DNA of 64,000 nucleotides from CATQHP01 sp965214915 (GCA_965214915.1 CBDCCP010000001.1:2108001-2172000); one strand, 5' to 3'. Counted from the stretch's first letter, positions 1-9,088 are shown. The notes: generated by a model from the letters alone, not told the origin. Made by a program: numbers and translations.

Positions 1-1019
1 TTCCGAGCGTATCGGTTATCGTCCCGGCCCGTAACGCTGAGGAGACTATTGGGGCGGCTCTTGACTCCGTGTTGTCCCAGGAGTATCCGTGTGCGGTGGA
101 GGTGCTCGTCGCCGACGGATCCGACACCCCGGCCACGTCCGAGTTGGTGCGCCGGTTGTACCCGTCGGTGCGGCTGATTCCCAATCCGAATCGTCTCGCC
201 GGGGCCGGCATTAACGCGGCAGCGAGCGTGGCGGCAGGAGAAGTTCTCGTGCGCTGCGATGCCCATGCGGTTTTGCCGCCCGGGTATCTGCGCCGCGCCG
301 TCGAAACGCTGGAGAGAACTGGGGCGGCCAATGTGGGCGGACGGCAACGGCCGGTTGGGACCACGTTCTTCGAGCGGGCGGTGGCGCTGGCGATGACCAC
401 GGTGCTCGGAGCGGGCCGCGCCCGCTACCGGCTTGGCGGCCCCGAGGGACCCGTCGATACCGTTTTCCTGGGCGCTTTCCGGCGTAAAGCGTTGGACGAA
501 GTGGGCGGAGGAGTCGATGCATCCCTGGTTCGCGGCGAAGACTACGAACTCAACTGGCGGCTGCGGGAACACGGGCATACGGTGTGGTTCGATCCCGCGC
601 TCGAGGTCGTTTACCGGCCCCGCTCCACGTTGCGGGCGCTCGCCCGGCAGTATTTCGACAATGGCCGCTGGAAACGGAAAGTGATCCTGCGGCACCCGCG
701 TGCGATGCTGCCGCGACATCTTATCGGCGCGCTGGTGACGCCGAGTTTGGCCGCCTTGGTGTATTTGGCCCTGACCGGAGCCTTTTCGTGGGCGGCCCCG
801 CCGGCGCTCGCCTACCTTCTCGTCCTGGCGATCTGCTCTCTGGCCACCGGCATCCGCTGGCGCGAGCCCGCCGCGATCCTTCTCCCGGCGGCGCTCGCCG
901 CCATGCACGTGAGTTGGGGAGTCGGTTTCTTCTTTCCGCTCCGGCTAGGTCAGGCCAGAGCGGTTGCCGCTTCCGACCGCAAGCGGGCGGATCGGAAGAC
1001 AACGGTTTCCGGACGCTAG
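1..1019 (+). CDS. GT2 glycosyltransferase, ExoA-like (5' end cut by window)
   Basis: Family 2 glycosyltransferase that probably adds a sugar to a lipid-linked polysaccharide repeat at the inner membrane. The frame is open from position 3 and already shows the first GT-A strand (VIVPARN), so only a few residues are missing; the GTG at 69 is internal. The nucleotide-binding VADGSD, a DxD-like RCDAH and a GEDYELNWRLREHG acceptor-side motif are present. The C-terminal quarter is hydrophobic and can hold two or three membrane segments, as in ExoA-type succinoglycan transferases. It is the first visible gene of the polysaccharide cluster; a flippase starts 16 bp downstream. The acceptor and sugar cannot be read from sequence. 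Confidence 0.85.
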   Translation, partial: PSVSVIVPARNAEETIGAALDSVLSQEYPCAVEVLVADGSDTPATSELVRRLYPSVRLIPNPNRLAGAGINAAASVAAGEVLVRCDAHAVLPPGYLRRAVETLERTGAANVGGRQRPVGTTFFERAVALAMTTVLGAGRARYRLGGPEGPVDTVFLGAFRRKALDEVGGGVDASLVRGEDYELNWRLREHGHTVWFDPALEVVYRPRSTLRALARQYFDNGRWKRKVILRHPRAMLPRHLIGALVTPSLAALVYLALTGAFSWAAPPALAYLLVLAICSLATGIRWREPAAILLPAALAAMHVSWGVGFFFPLRLGQARAVAASDRKRADRKTTVSGR

Positions 1020-1035
1020 GGCGGCCGGATGCGCC

Positions 1036-2388
1036 ATGCTCCAATCGACTCCGGGAACGAGGCATACGCTGCGCGGTCCGGACACAACCGGCGAACAGGA
1101 TGTCGCCATCCTGTTCGCGAGCCGGGTTGGCCTTGTCCTGCTTTCTCTGCTGATCCAGGGGGGGCTTGCCTGGCTGCTTCTTCCCGCAGGACGGGGCAGC
1201 TATGCCGCCTGCGTTGCGTTCGGGACTATGCTCGGCCTGCTCTTCACGCCCGGCGCCCAACAGGGCGCGCAGTATTTCGTCATGGCCGGACAAACAAGCG
1301 TGTCGCAGGGCGTGTCCTCCGCGCTGGCGATCAGCCTCGTCGGCGGAGGATTGGCTATCGCGCCGGCGGTCCCGCTGATCCACGGCAACATCGCCTTCTT
1401 TCAAAAAGCGGATATGCGCTCGTTTCACCTGGCGCTGATCTTGATTCCGCTCATGGCCTTCTCGACGGCGATCGAGCATCAACTCGCCGCGCTCAGGCGC
1501 TTTGGCCGGCTGGCGGTCTTTTCGCTGTTGCGGGCGGCGGTGAACGTGCTGGCGATCGCGGCGCTTGTCTGGGGCCTGGACCTGGGGGTCGACGGCGCCG
1601 TCGCGTCGTTTGCCGCCGGTCATCTGGTCATGATCGCCGTCTGTCTGCGGGATCTGCGGCGGCATTGCGGGCTAGCCATTGAACTGCCGTCCCGGTCCAG
1701 TATCGCCCGCGTGCTTGGCTACGGCTTGCGATACCATATCGCGCGCATCGGGGAAGCGGTCGAGCCGCACATAGGCATTCTCGTTCTCGGGTCCATCGCC
1801 GGCGAGTCCGATATGGGGCTGTTCGCGGCCGCAAGCTCGCTCATGCTTGGGTTCGCCATGATCTCCCACTCGGTGGGCAACGCGCTGCTGCCTCGTATCG
1901 CCGGTAGAAATAACCCCGACCTGACCGCTCTCTGCTTGCGCCTCGTTTGCGGAGTTACCGCGGCCGCCCTCCTCGTCGTGCTGGCGATCGGTACGCCGCT
2001 GGTTCGGTTCCTGCTGTCGGCCGCCTTCCTGCCGGCGGTTCCGCTGCTCTGGATCATGGCTCCCGGCATCCTTGCATACGCCTGCATGGGCATTTTCCTG
2101 ACGCATTTCAAGGGCGTCAACCGCCCGGAGGTCTGCTCGTGGGCGGTCGGCCTCGGCGTATGCGTGAATCTCGGCGCGCTCCTGTTGCTCTACCCGGCGC
2201 TCGGCGTCGAAGCGGCCGCTTGGGCCATGACCTCCGGCATGATCTGCCGCTGCCTCTTTTTCGCCATCGTATTCAGAAAAACGACCCGCATGGCTTGGTT
2301 GCCGATCTGGTTGCCGCGCCGCAGCGACGCAAGTTTCTTGTGGGCGGCCGGCCGATCCCTGCTTGGTCATCAATGGCGATCGACGTGA
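1036..2388 (+). CDS. Polysaccharide flippase (MATE/Wzx-like, MOP superfamily)
   Basis: Polytopic protein of about 450 residues with 12 or so hydrophobic segments and the pattern of Wzx/MurJ-type lipid-linked oligosaccharide flippases (early AILFASRVGLVLLSLL segment, central GESDMGLFAAASSLM, late YPALGVEAAAWAMTSG). It would move undecaprenyl-linked repeat units across the inner membrane. I chose ATG 1036, just after the upstream stop; a TTG at 964 would overlap the GT2 gene by 56 bp and adds residues without family character. The next glycosyltransferase overlaps its last 16 bp, so translation is probably coupled. A 36-bp piece of its 3' region recurs at about 3560. The substrate is unknown. 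Confidence 0.8.
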   Translation: MLQSTPGTRHTLRGPDTTGEQDVAILFASRVGLVLLSLLIQGGLAWLLLPAGRGSYAACVAFGTMLGLLFTPGAQQGAQYFVMAGQTSVSQGVSSALAISLVGGGLAIAPAVPLIHGNIAFFQKADMRSFHLALILIPLMAFSTAIEHQLAALRRFGRLAVFSLLRAAVNVLAIAALVWGLDLGVDGAVASFAAGHLVMIAVCLRDLRRHCGLAIELPSRSSIARVLGYGLRYHIARIGEAVEPHIGILVLGSIAGESDMGLFAAASSLMLGFAMISHSVGNALLPRIAGRNNPDLTALCLRLVCGVTAAALLVVLAIGTPLVRFLLSAAFLPAVPLLWIMAPGILAYACMGIFLTHFKGVNRPEVCSWAVGLGVCVNLGALLLLYPALGVEAAAWAMTSGMICRCLFFAIVFRKTTRMAWLPIWLPRRSDASFLWAAGRSLLGHQWRST

Positions 2389-3452
2389 CGAAAATCCTGC
2401 TCATTGCTCCGCTGGGCTCGGGGACCTCCGCCGCCAACGTGATCGGGGGGAACAGGGTGCTGGCCGAGAAATTGGTTTATGAACTGGGTCAGCGGGGTTT
2501 TGAGTTGGAAGCGCTCGACACCTCGGGGAGCGTAACCAATCGGCCGCGCTGGATAATTCAGGCTGTTCGCCTTGCGCGGTACCTGCGGGTGATGTGGGGT
2601 CTTGTGAGGAGGCTCCGGCGCTCGCAGATAGTTTTTCTCTTCATTGCTTCCTGGTCGGCAACGGTTCTGGCGTCATCGGTCTGGGCGCTTTGCAAGTTGG
2701 CGCGCCGGCCCATGGTGCTGCGCTTTTCCGGAGCCAATTTCAGTCAGGTGTATCGAAACTTCGGCGCTTTGGCCCGCCGGCTGGCTGACCGCACCTACTT
2801 GCATAGCGCGCTGGTGTACGTAGAGACGCTGGAACTCATTCGGAACTTTGAAAACCCGGCCAATTTCCGCTGGTTCCCCTGTTCGCGGGACATCGAGGCG
2901 CCGCCTACGGTCAGGCGCGAGATACCCGACCGGCTGATTTTCGTTGCCCGTCTGGACATGGACAAGGGGCTGGCCGAAGCTCTTGAGGCCTGCCGTAACC
3001 TGCCCGGGGATTGTCATCTCAATGTTTACGGGCCGCGGGTGTCGGACACGGACCTTTCGTTGTTCGAGGGTCATCCGCAGGCGAGCTACGGCGGCGTTCT
3101 GAAGCCGGAAGAGGTGCCCCGGACGATGGTCGAACACGATCTGCTGATATACCCCAGCTATTTCCGCGCCGAGGGCTATGCAGCCGTCATCGTCGAGGCC
3201 TTTCAGTGCGGCCTGCCGGTCGTTGCCGCCAAGTGGGGCGGCGTTCCCGAACTGGTCGGGCATGAGGAGAACGGGTTGCTGGTGGAGCCCCGCTCGGCGG
3301 CGGCGGTGCAGGCGGCCATCGAGCGCTTGCGGGAAGACCCGGCCCTGTACCGGCGTCTCTGCGAGGGCGCACGACGGCGCGGGGAAGATTTCCGCAGCGC
3401 ACACTGGTTTGAATCCATCGCCGCAGACCTGCGCGCACTGTGCCGGATGTGA
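2373..3452 (+). CDS. GT4 glycosyltransferase (group 1)
   Basis: Retaining GT-B glycosyltransferase of about 359 residues acting in the cytoplasm on a lipid-linked saccharide. The N-terminal half has KILLIAPLGSGTSAANVIGG, a glycine-rich loop typical of donor/acceptor binding. The C-terminal half has LIFVARLDMDKG, then PSYFRAEGYAAVIVEAFQCGLPVVA and GGVPELVGHEENGLLV, the EX7E-type donor-sugar motif region of family GT4. The start is ATG 2373, overlapping the flippase stop by 16 bp; the frame is open further upstream but that part has no family similarity. It belongs to the plus-strand polysaccharide operon and is the last gene before the oppositely oriented epimerase. Confidence 0.82.
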   Translation: MAIDVTKILLIAPLGSGTSAANVIGGNRVLAEKLVYELGQRGFELEALDTSGSVTNRPRWIIQAVRLARYLRVMWGLVRRLRRSQIVFLFIASWSATVLASSVWALCKLARRPMVLRFSGANFSQVYRNFGALARRLADRTYLHSALVYVETLELIRNFENPANFRWFPCSRDIEAPPTVRREIPDRLIFVARLDMDKGLAEALEACRNLPGDCHLNVYGPRVSDTDLSLFEGHPQASYGGVLKPEEVPRTMVEHDLLIYPSYFRAEGYAAVIVEAFQCGLPVVAAKWGGVPELVGHEENGLLVEPRSAAAVQAAIERLREDPALYRRLCEGARRRGEDFRSAHWFESIAADLRALCRM

Positions 3453-3559
3453 GCTCCGCGGCAACCGAGCGGACAATGCCCATGCCCGCGTCTGGTAGAA
3501 AATATGGACGTGGAGGATACACGCACGATTTTTCTTCGGCGTACTTCCGGCCATCGCGG

Positions 3560-3640
3560 GCTCCTGTCGCTCTACCCGGCGCTTGGCGTCGAAGCCCCCG
3601 CCCGGCATGACCGCCGGCTGTCAGCGGGCCATGCAGCGGC
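3560..3640 (+). pseudogene. Flippase remnant (copy of the 3' part of the 1036-2388 gene)
   Basis: Positions 3560-3595 match 2178-2213 of the flippase gene at 34 of 36 bases by eye, encoding SLYPALGVEA against LLYPALGVEA. After that the copy continues in another frame (GMTAGCQRA against WAMTSGMICRC), with small indels. It has no start of its own and no intact gene lies around it in 3453-3735. I read it as what is left of a second flippase after recombination or decay. The right limit is approximate because similarity fades. Confidence 0.55.
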
Positions 3641-3735
3641 GAGGGTTCTTCAGGCTTGGGGACGCCGCGAGTTTGGCCGAGGAGTGCGTCCCAACGGCCG
3701 CCGGATACAGACCTTGCCTCAATCTCCCGCCTCGA

Positions 3736-4692
3736 TCAGACACTCTCCGCTACCGCCATACCGCTTCCGGACGGCGCGGCGCGCGCATCTTCGGCAGCGC
3801 CGGGTTCGGCGCGGAAGTCACGGATCAGGCGCTCGAGGCCCTGCCGGATATCCACGCGCGGCTCCCAGCCGAGTAGTTTCCGGGCCCGCGTCGGGTCGCC
3901 GTGGAAGTGGGATACGTCGAACGAACGCGGCGCCGCCTCCCGGATGATCGCCTCCGTACCGGTGATCTCCACCGCCAGCGCCGCCAGTTGACCCAGTGTG
4001 TATGGCCGTCCGGTGAGCAAGTGTATCGGCGGCGGCGGCTCCTTCGCCAACACGCCTATGAGCGCAACGATGCCGCGAATCGTGTCGTCGAGATGGGTGA
4101 AGTCGAAAGTATGCCCGGCGCCTTCCACATGGAGGACGCCGCCCTGCGCAGCGGCTCGGGCGAATGCCGGGACAACGCGGTCCGCATGGTCGCGCGGACT
4201 CCCGTAAACATTGGAAAGCCTGACGACCGCAGCCCGCAAGCCCCGGTTTCGGGCTGCCCGCACGAGCCGCTCGCCCTCGGCTTTCGAGCGCCCGTAGATA
4301 TTGACGGGCCGCAACGGGGCATCCTCGGCGACGGGCAATCTGTCGGGCTGCCCATAGACTTCGCGGCTGCTGGAGAAAAGGAGCCAAGGTTGCTGCGCCG
4401 CGCGCTCTGCCGCCTCGATGACGTTATGCAGCCCGTTGACGTTGGTTTCCCAACAGGTCTGCGGATCGCGCTCGCCCCACACGACACGGGAGACTGCCGC
4501 GAGATGGACGATGCCGTCGCAGCCCGCGGCCGCGGCGCGGACGCAGTCCCTGTCCCGCACGTCGCCTGCTGCGCTGCGCGAACCCTGCAAATCCAGTCCT
4601 GCGACCGTCCACCCTGCGGTTGCAAGCGCCGCGCGAAGGGCTGTGCCGACCAACCCCTCCGAACCAGTGATCAAAATGCGGCCGGTGTTCAT
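3736..4692 (-). CDS. NAD-dependent sugar epimerase/dehydratase (extended SDR)
   Basis: Extended short-chain dehydrogenase of 318 residues with a Rossmann NAD motif RILITGSEGLVG at residues 5-16, the active-site region LFSSSREVYG and the YxxxK pair in IYGRSKAEGERL. It would convert an NDP-sugar (4-epimerase or 4,6-dehydratase type; which cannot be told). I start it at ATG 4692 because the NAD motif follows at once and gggag sits about 8 bases upstream; an in-frame ATG at 4719 is possible. It is the only minus-strand gene in the polysaccharide cluster and converges on the GT4 gene before it. Its last residues are poorly conserved in look. Confidence 0.8.
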   Translation of the reverse strand: MNTGRILITGSEGLVGTALRAALATAGWTVAGLDLQGSRSAAGDVRDRDCVRAAAAGCDGIVHLAAVSRVVWGERDPQTCWETNVNGLHNVIEAAERAAQQPWLLFSSSREVYGQPDRLPVAEDAPLRPVNIYGRSKAEGERLVRAARNRGLRAAVVRLSNVYGSPRDHADRVVPAFARAAAQGGVLHVEGAGHTFDFTHLDDTIRGIVALIGVLAKEPPPPIHLLTGRPYTLGQLAALAVEITGTEAIIREAAPRSFDVSHFHGDPTRARKLLGWEPRVDIRQGLERLIRDFRAEPGAAEDARAAPSGSGMAVAESV

Positions 4693-4810
4693 CCGTGAGG
4701 TCTCCCATTCCAGGAACATGCAGTTTTTTTCATGTATGACGTTGTCCGCAGCGTCTGTGCAGCAATAGGAAATGCACAGGCTTGCCGCAAACGGCGTGAA
4801 CCGCCGCCGC

Positions 4811-4840
4811 ATTGCGCAGCGCGCCATTGCGCAGCGCGCC
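4811..4840. repeat. Perfect 15-bp tandem duplication
   Basis: The unit attgcgcagcgcgcc occurs twice in direct succession (4811-4825 and 4826-4840) in the non-coding region. It could be a slippage product or a paired binding site; nothing more can be said. Confidence 0.8.
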
Positions 4841-5106
4841 TTCGTCAGAACGCTCCGGACCGTACAGCCGCCGGCTCATCTTTCGGCTGTCGACCGCAGC
4901 CCCATTCATGAGGATAGCATTTCGAGCGCTTTTAGTACGGTCTTGTCTCGTCTAACGAGAGATGAGTTGAAGGGGAATGCGGGAACGATCTTGCATCTCG
5001 AACCGAAAGCGCCCAAGACGCTGGACCGGGTACGGTTATTTTTGGAAGACGGCGCCGGGCCGGCGCGTAAGGCCGCCTGCGTGTTCGGCCCCAGAGTATA
5101 TATTGG

Positions 5107-5112
5107 TATAAT
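5107..5112 (+). promoter_or_regulatory. Candidate -10 box (TATAAT) upstream of the GDP-mannose epimerase operon
   Basis: A consensus TATAAT lies in an AT-rich island (TATATTGGTATAATAG) otherwise rare in this GC-rich sequence. No convincing -35 box is seen 16-18 bases upstream, so an activator or another sigma factor may be involved. The start codon is 212 bp downstream, which would leave a long leader. Confidence 0.35.
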
Positions 5113-5323
5113 AGCCATTATTTCCCCGGGGCTGTCAAGCGGGCATTATGGACAAGCTGGCAAGTTTTACACACAAGCGCCGCGGCGGCAGCCTGTCTCA
5201 GCCCGATGCAGGCGCCTCCCCGCAAAGGCAGCCTGCGCATCGGACGCATCGCCGCCTGGGATGATGACTTCCTACAAAGCCCATGACAGCCTGCAACCAT
5301 CCACCCGATTGCCGGGGCAAGAT

Positions 5324-6298
5324 ATGAGCAGGAAGATTGTGGTCGCCGGCGGCGGGGGGTTTATCGGCGGGCGCCTCGTCGAGGCGTTGCTGAAGCGGGG
5401 CCACGAGGTCCGTTGCGTGGACCGCAAGCCCATGGGCGACTGGAACCGGGTCCACGAGGGCGCCGAGAACGTTGTCGCCGATCTTCAGGGACTCGACGAC
5501 TGCATGGCGGCCTGCGAAGGGATGACCGAGTGCTACCAGCTCGCCGCCGACATGGGCGGCATGGGCTTCATCGAGAACAACAAGGCGCTGTGCATGCTCT
5601 CGGTGCTGATCAACACGCATATGCTGCTAGCGGCCAGGGAGCACGGACTCGAGTCGTTCTTTTACTCCTCTTCCGCCTGCGTGTACAATGCCGACAAGCA
5701 GAAGAGCGAAGACGCAGTTCCCCTGCGGGAGGAAGACGCCTACCCGGCCATGCCCGAAGACGGCTACGGTTGGGAGAAGCTGTTTTCCGAGCGGATGTGC
5801 CGCCACTTCCGGGAGGATTTCGGGCTGCGCACCCGAGTGGCCCGCTACCACAACGTGTACGGCCCGCACGGAACCTGGGAGGGCGGCAGGGAAAAGGCGC
5901 CCGCCGCGATATGCCGCAAGGTGGTCCAGGCCAAGCGCAGCGGCAACCTCGCTATCGAGATCTGGGGCGACGGCAAGCAGACCCGGTCTTTCATGTACAT
6001 TGACGATTGCCTGAAGGGCACGCAGGACATCATGAACAGCGACATCCTCGAACCCGTCAATCTCGGCTCGAGCGAGTTGACGACCATCGACGGGCTCGTG
6101 GACACGGTCGAGGACATCGCCGGCGTGAAGCTCGAGCGGCGTTACAAGCTCGACGCCCCCAAGGGCGTGAACGGCCGCAACAGCGACAACGAGGCGATCC
6201 GGCGGGCGCTCGGGTGGGAGCCTTCGGTCCCGCTGCGGGACGGCATGGAGCGCACCTACCGCTGGATCCACGACGAGTACGTGAAAAAGTACGGTTAA
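5324..6298 (+). CDS. GDP-mannose 3,5-epimerase (GME-like)
   Basis: Extended SDR of 324 residues. Family knowledge: GME turns GDP-D-mannose into GDP-L-galactose or GDP-L-gulose. Seen here: NAD motif VVAGGGGFIGG at residues 5-15, the GME signature AADMGGMGFI, SSSACVYN, the YxxxK pair in DGYGWEKLFSE, then YHNVYGPHGTWEGGREKAPAA, WGDGKQTRSF and GRNSDN, which follow plant GME almost motif by motif. The ATG at 5324 is chosen because the NAD motif follows directly; the longer open frame upstream has no similarity. A GT4 gene starts 6 bp after the stop. It implies that the surface glycan contains an L-galactose-type or related residue. Confidence 0.88.
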   Translation: MSRKIVVAGGGGFIGGRLVEALLKRGHEVRCVDRKPMGDWNRVHEGAENVVADLQGLDDCMAACEGMTECYQLAADMGGMGFIENNKALCMLSVLINTHMLLAAREHGLESFFYSSSACVYNADKQKSEDAVPLREEDAYPAMPEDGYGWEKLFSERMCRHFREDFGLRTRVARYHNVYGPHGTWEGGREKAPAAICRKVVQAKRSGNLAIEIWGDGKQTRSFMYIDDCLKGTQDIMNSDILEPVNLGSSELTTIDGLVDTVEDIAGVKLERRYKLDAPKGVNGRNSDNEAIRRALGWEPSVPLRDGMERTYRWIHDEYVKKYG

Positions 6299-6304
6299 AG
6301 CCTC

Positions 6305-7567
6305 GTGGCCCGCATCCTGATCCTGACCCAGCCCTACGTGCCGGATCCGTCCACCACCGGCCAGCACCTGCACAGCGCCGCCGCGGCGTTGGCCGGCCGG
6401 GGCCACGAGGTGCGGGTGCTCGCGGCCGACCGGGGCTACGAGGTCCCGAGCCGGAAGTACCCTTCGCGGGAGACGCGGGACGGGGTCGAGATCCGGCGCC
6501 TCCCGCTGAGCTCGTTCGGCAAGGGCAACATCTTCGTTCGGGTGGCCGGCGCGCTGGCTTTCGTGGCGCAAGCCTGTGTCCGCGGAGTTTTTTCGCGGAA
6601 ACCCGACGTCGTCCTGGTGAGCACGACGCCCCCTCTGTGCCCTCTCGCCGCCCTCGTCCTCTCGTGGCTGCGCGGGGTCCCGATCTGCTATTGGCTTCAC
6701 GATCTGAACCCGGATCTGGCGATCGAGATGGGCATGTTGCGCAAGGGCGCCCTCCCGGCGCGCCTGATGAACCGGCTGAACCGCCGGCTCCTCGGTCGCG
6801 CCAAGCGCATCGTCGTCCTCGACCGCTTCATGGCCGAGCGCGTACGGCGCAAGCCGGCCGTGGCGGCGAAGACCGCCGTCATGCCGCCGTGGCCGCACAA
6901 CGACAGCGGCGCGCGGGTCGAGCACGCCGACAACCCCTGGCGCCAGGAACACATCGAGGAAAACCGCCGCGTCGTCATGTACAGCGGCAACCATAGTCCG
7001 GCCCACCCGTTGGATACGCTGCTGCAAGCCGCGCTGCGGCTACAGGACGAGGACGGTCTCGAGTTCCTCTTCGTCGGCGGCGGTCTCGGCAAGCGGGAGA
7101 TCGAAGCGGCTATCGAGCGGGAGCGCCCCCGCAACATCCGCTCCCTGCCGTACCAGCCCTTGGAGACGCTGCGCTATTCCCTCGCCGCCGCCGACGTACA
7201 CCTGGTGTCCGTCGGCAACGCGATGGTCGGCATCTCGCATCCGTGCAAGATCTATGGCGCGATGGCGGCAGGGCGTCCCATCCTGCTGCTCGGTCCGGCC
7301 CGCTGCCATGCCGGCGACATTATGGGCGAGCATGACATCGGCTGGCGCGTCGCCCATGGGGACGTGGACGGCGCCGTGGAGGCGCTGCGGGATATCCGGC
7401 GCGCCCCTCGCGAGCGTCTCGAGAAGATGGGCCGGTCCGCGCAGGAACTGGTCCGGCGCCGCTACTCGCAAGACGCCCTGCGCAACCGGTTCTGTGACGA
7501 AGTGGAAGCAATCCTCCGGCTTCCGGCGCCTGCCGCGCGAGAGGCCGCAAACGACCGGTCCCGTTAA
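6305..7567 (+). CDS. GT4 glycosyltransferase, WbuB/Fnl-like
   Basis: GT-B glycosyltransferase of 420 residues starting at GTG 6305, 6 bp behind the GDP-mannose epimerase stop, so in the same transcript. The N-terminus RILILTQPYVPDPSTTGQH followed by GHEVRVLAADRGYEVPSRKYP is typical of WbuB-like enzymes that transfer amino sugars or fucose-type sugars to lipid-linked O-antigen units. The C-terminal domain has VMYSGNHSPAHPLDTLL, FVGGGLGKREIEA and SHPCKIYGAMAAGRPILLLG in the donor site. It is predicted to be cytoplasmic and membrane-associated. The actual donor is not known; GDP-linked sugars from the neighbouring epimerase are a reasonable guess. Confidence 0.83.
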   Translation: MARILILTQPYVPDPSTTGQHLHSAAAALAGRGHEVRVLAADRGYEVPSRKYPSRETRDGVEIRRLPLSSFGKGNIFVRVAGALAFVAQACVRGVFSRKPDVVLVSTTPPLCPLAALVLSWLRGVPICYWLHDLNPDLAIEMGMLRKGALPARLMNRLNRRLLGRAKRIVVLDRFMAERVRRKPAVAAKTAVMPPWPHNDSGARVEHADNPWRQEHIEENRRVVMYSGNHSPAHPLDTLLQAALRLQDEDGLEFLFVGGGLGKREIEAAIERERPRNIRSLPYQPLETLRYSLAAADVHLVSVGNAMVGISHPCKIYGAMAAGRPILLLGPARCHAGDIMGEHDIGWRVAHGDVDGAVEALRDIRRAPRERLEKMGRSAQELVRRRYSQDALRNRFCDEVEAILRLPAPAAREAANDRSR

Positions 7568-7569
7568 CC

Positions 7570-8751
7570 GTGTCTTTGCCCATGAACGAGACGAACTCTC
7601 CCATGGCTGGGCCGGCGGCTCGTTTTCTCATGGTCGGTCCGCTCCCGCCCCCGGAACACGGCCAAGCGCTATCATTCGAGACGTTGTGCGGCGCGCTCCG
7701 CGACCGCGGCCACCATTGCCGGACCGTGAACATCCAAGGAAAGAATCCCTCTTCTCTCGGACGATTGACCCTGAGGCGGTCGATGGAAACGCTGCTTGCT
7801 TTTGTCCGTTTCGCGGTCGGGCTGATCGCGCTTTACCGCCGCGTATACATCACGGTCTCCCGGTCTAGAGCAGGCTTCATGCGGGACATGCCGATGATCT
7901 GGAGCGCCCGGCTGTGCGCTTGCCGCGTCGTCATCCATGTGAAAGGGGGGAATTACGATGTCTTCTACCGCGCGCAGCCGCGGTTCTTGCGGTTCCTGAT
8001 CCGCCATACTCTGCGGCGCACCTGCCGGATCATTGTCCTGAGCGAGCAGTTCAGAGGCATGTTCGACTTCGATCCGACGCTCAAGGAGCGCATCGCGGTC
8101 GTACCGAACGGTCCGCCCTTTATCCCGAACGCCGCGCGGCGAAGGCGGCGCTTGAGTCGGGAGCGGCCCGTGCGGCTCCTGTTTCTGTCCAACCTGATCC
8201 AGTCCAAGGGCTACTTCGATGTGCTGGAAGCCGCGGCGATTCTACGGAAGACGACGGCGATTCCGCTGGAAGCCGTCTTCGCGGGCCGCTTCCTGTCGTC
8301 CCCCGACGATCCCGTGCCGATGTCGGCGGCGGAGGCGGAAACGAGATTCCATAAGTACGTCGCGGCCAACCGCCTGGAGAGCGTCGTTCGCTACGCGGGG
8401 CCGGTCGTCGGCGAAGAAAAACGGCGTTTGCTCGAAGCCGGTGATTTTTTCCTTCTGCCGACCTGCTATTTTACTGAGGGGCAACCCGTTTCGATCGTCG
8501 AAGCCATGGCCTACGGCTGCGTCGTGATTGCCACGGACTACCGAGCCATACCGGACATGGTGATCGACGGCGTCACCGGCATGCTGATCGAGTACGGTCG
8601 GCCGGACCGGATCGCCGACGCCGTCCGGCGAATTGTCGCCGAACCCGACCGCTACGAGGCGATGAGCCAAGCGGCGGTGGAACGTTACGAGAGACGCTTT
8701 ACGCTGCAACGACATCTCGACGCGATCGTTCCTCTACTGAAATATGCATGA
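7570..8751 (+). CDS. GT4 glycosyltransferase (intact parent of the 9535-9825 fragment)
   Basis: Group 1 glycosyltransferase of 393 residues. The start is GTG 7570, 2 bp after the preceding stop; ATG 7582 is an alternative. Motifs are FLMVGPLPPPEHGQALSFE near the N-terminus, RLLFLSNLIQSKGYFDVLEA at the second domain, and the donor-site stretch PTCYFTEGQPVSIVEAMAYG followed by TDYRAIPDMVIDGVTGMLIE. It acts in repeat-unit assembly. Its C-terminal 95 residues recur as a truncated copy at 9535-9825, which shows that this gene type was once present twice here. Confidence 0.83.
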   Translation: MSLPMNETNSPMAGPAARFLMVGPLPPPEHGQALSFETLCGALRDRGHHCRTVNIQGKNPSSLGRLTLRRSMETLLAFVRFAVGLIALYRRVYITVSRSRAGFMRDMPMIWSARLCACRVVIHVKGGNYDVFYRAQPRFLRFLIRHTLRRTCRIIVLSEQFRGMFDFDPTLKERIAVVPNGPPFIPNAARRRRRLSRERPVRLLFLSNLIQSKGYFDVLEAAAILRKTTAIPLEAVFAGRFLSSPDDPVPMSAAEAETRFHKYVAANRLESVVRYAGPVVGEEKRRLLEAGDFFLLPTCYFTEGQPVSIVEAMAYGCVVIATDYRAIPDMVIDGVTGMLIEYGRPDRIADAVRRIVAEPDRYEAMSQAAVERYERRFTLQRHLDAIVPLLKYA

Positions 8752-8827
8752 GTAGCGGTTACCGAACGGATTTCGTAAATGTGCGGCGCGAAGGCGCGCC
8801 GGACAACGTCTCGGCGCGGGCAAGCGC

Positions 8828-9088
8828 AGGCCGGCGAGTCGCGCTGTTCCGTGCCTTCGCTCGCCGGCGGCGGCGCCGAACGCGCTTTGCTTGAAATCGC
8901 GCGAGGGTTGACCCGGCGCGGGTTCGCCGTCGATCTGGCGGTCACCCGCAGCGGCGGCGCGCTCTGGGGAGCGGTCTCGGAGGACGTTCGGCTTATCGAC
9001 CTGAAATCCTGGAAGACCCCGACCTGTCTTCCCGCGCTGGTCCGCTACATCGGGCGCGAGCGGCCCGCCCTGCTCGTTTCGGCCTTGG
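8828..9088 (+). pseudogene. Truncated, frameshifted N-terminal copy of the GT4 gene at 11143-12435
   Basis: The stretch encodes SVPSLAGGGAERALLEIARG, then TRSGGALWGAVSEDVRL and SWKTPTCLPALVRYIGRERP, nearly identical to the same region of the intact gene further down. The preceding bases encode RVALF in another frame, so one base has been gained at the point where the intact gene reads ALFVPSL. Similarity stops at about 9088, where the intact gene goes on for more than 280 residues. There is neither a donor domain nor a sensible start. It is a dead fragment. Confidence 0.8.

Larger units (their letters stand above)
4693..5323. other. Intergenic region between divergent sugar-epimerase genes
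   Basis: About 630 bp between the minus-strand SDR gene and the plus-strand GDP-mannose epimerase. A frame is open from 4772 into the epimerase but has no family similarity before 5324. The stretch holds a perfect 15-bp tandem duplication (4811-4840) and an AT-rich part near 5090-5135 with a good -10 box. It is the obvious control region for the genes that follow on the plus strand. Confidence 0.5.
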
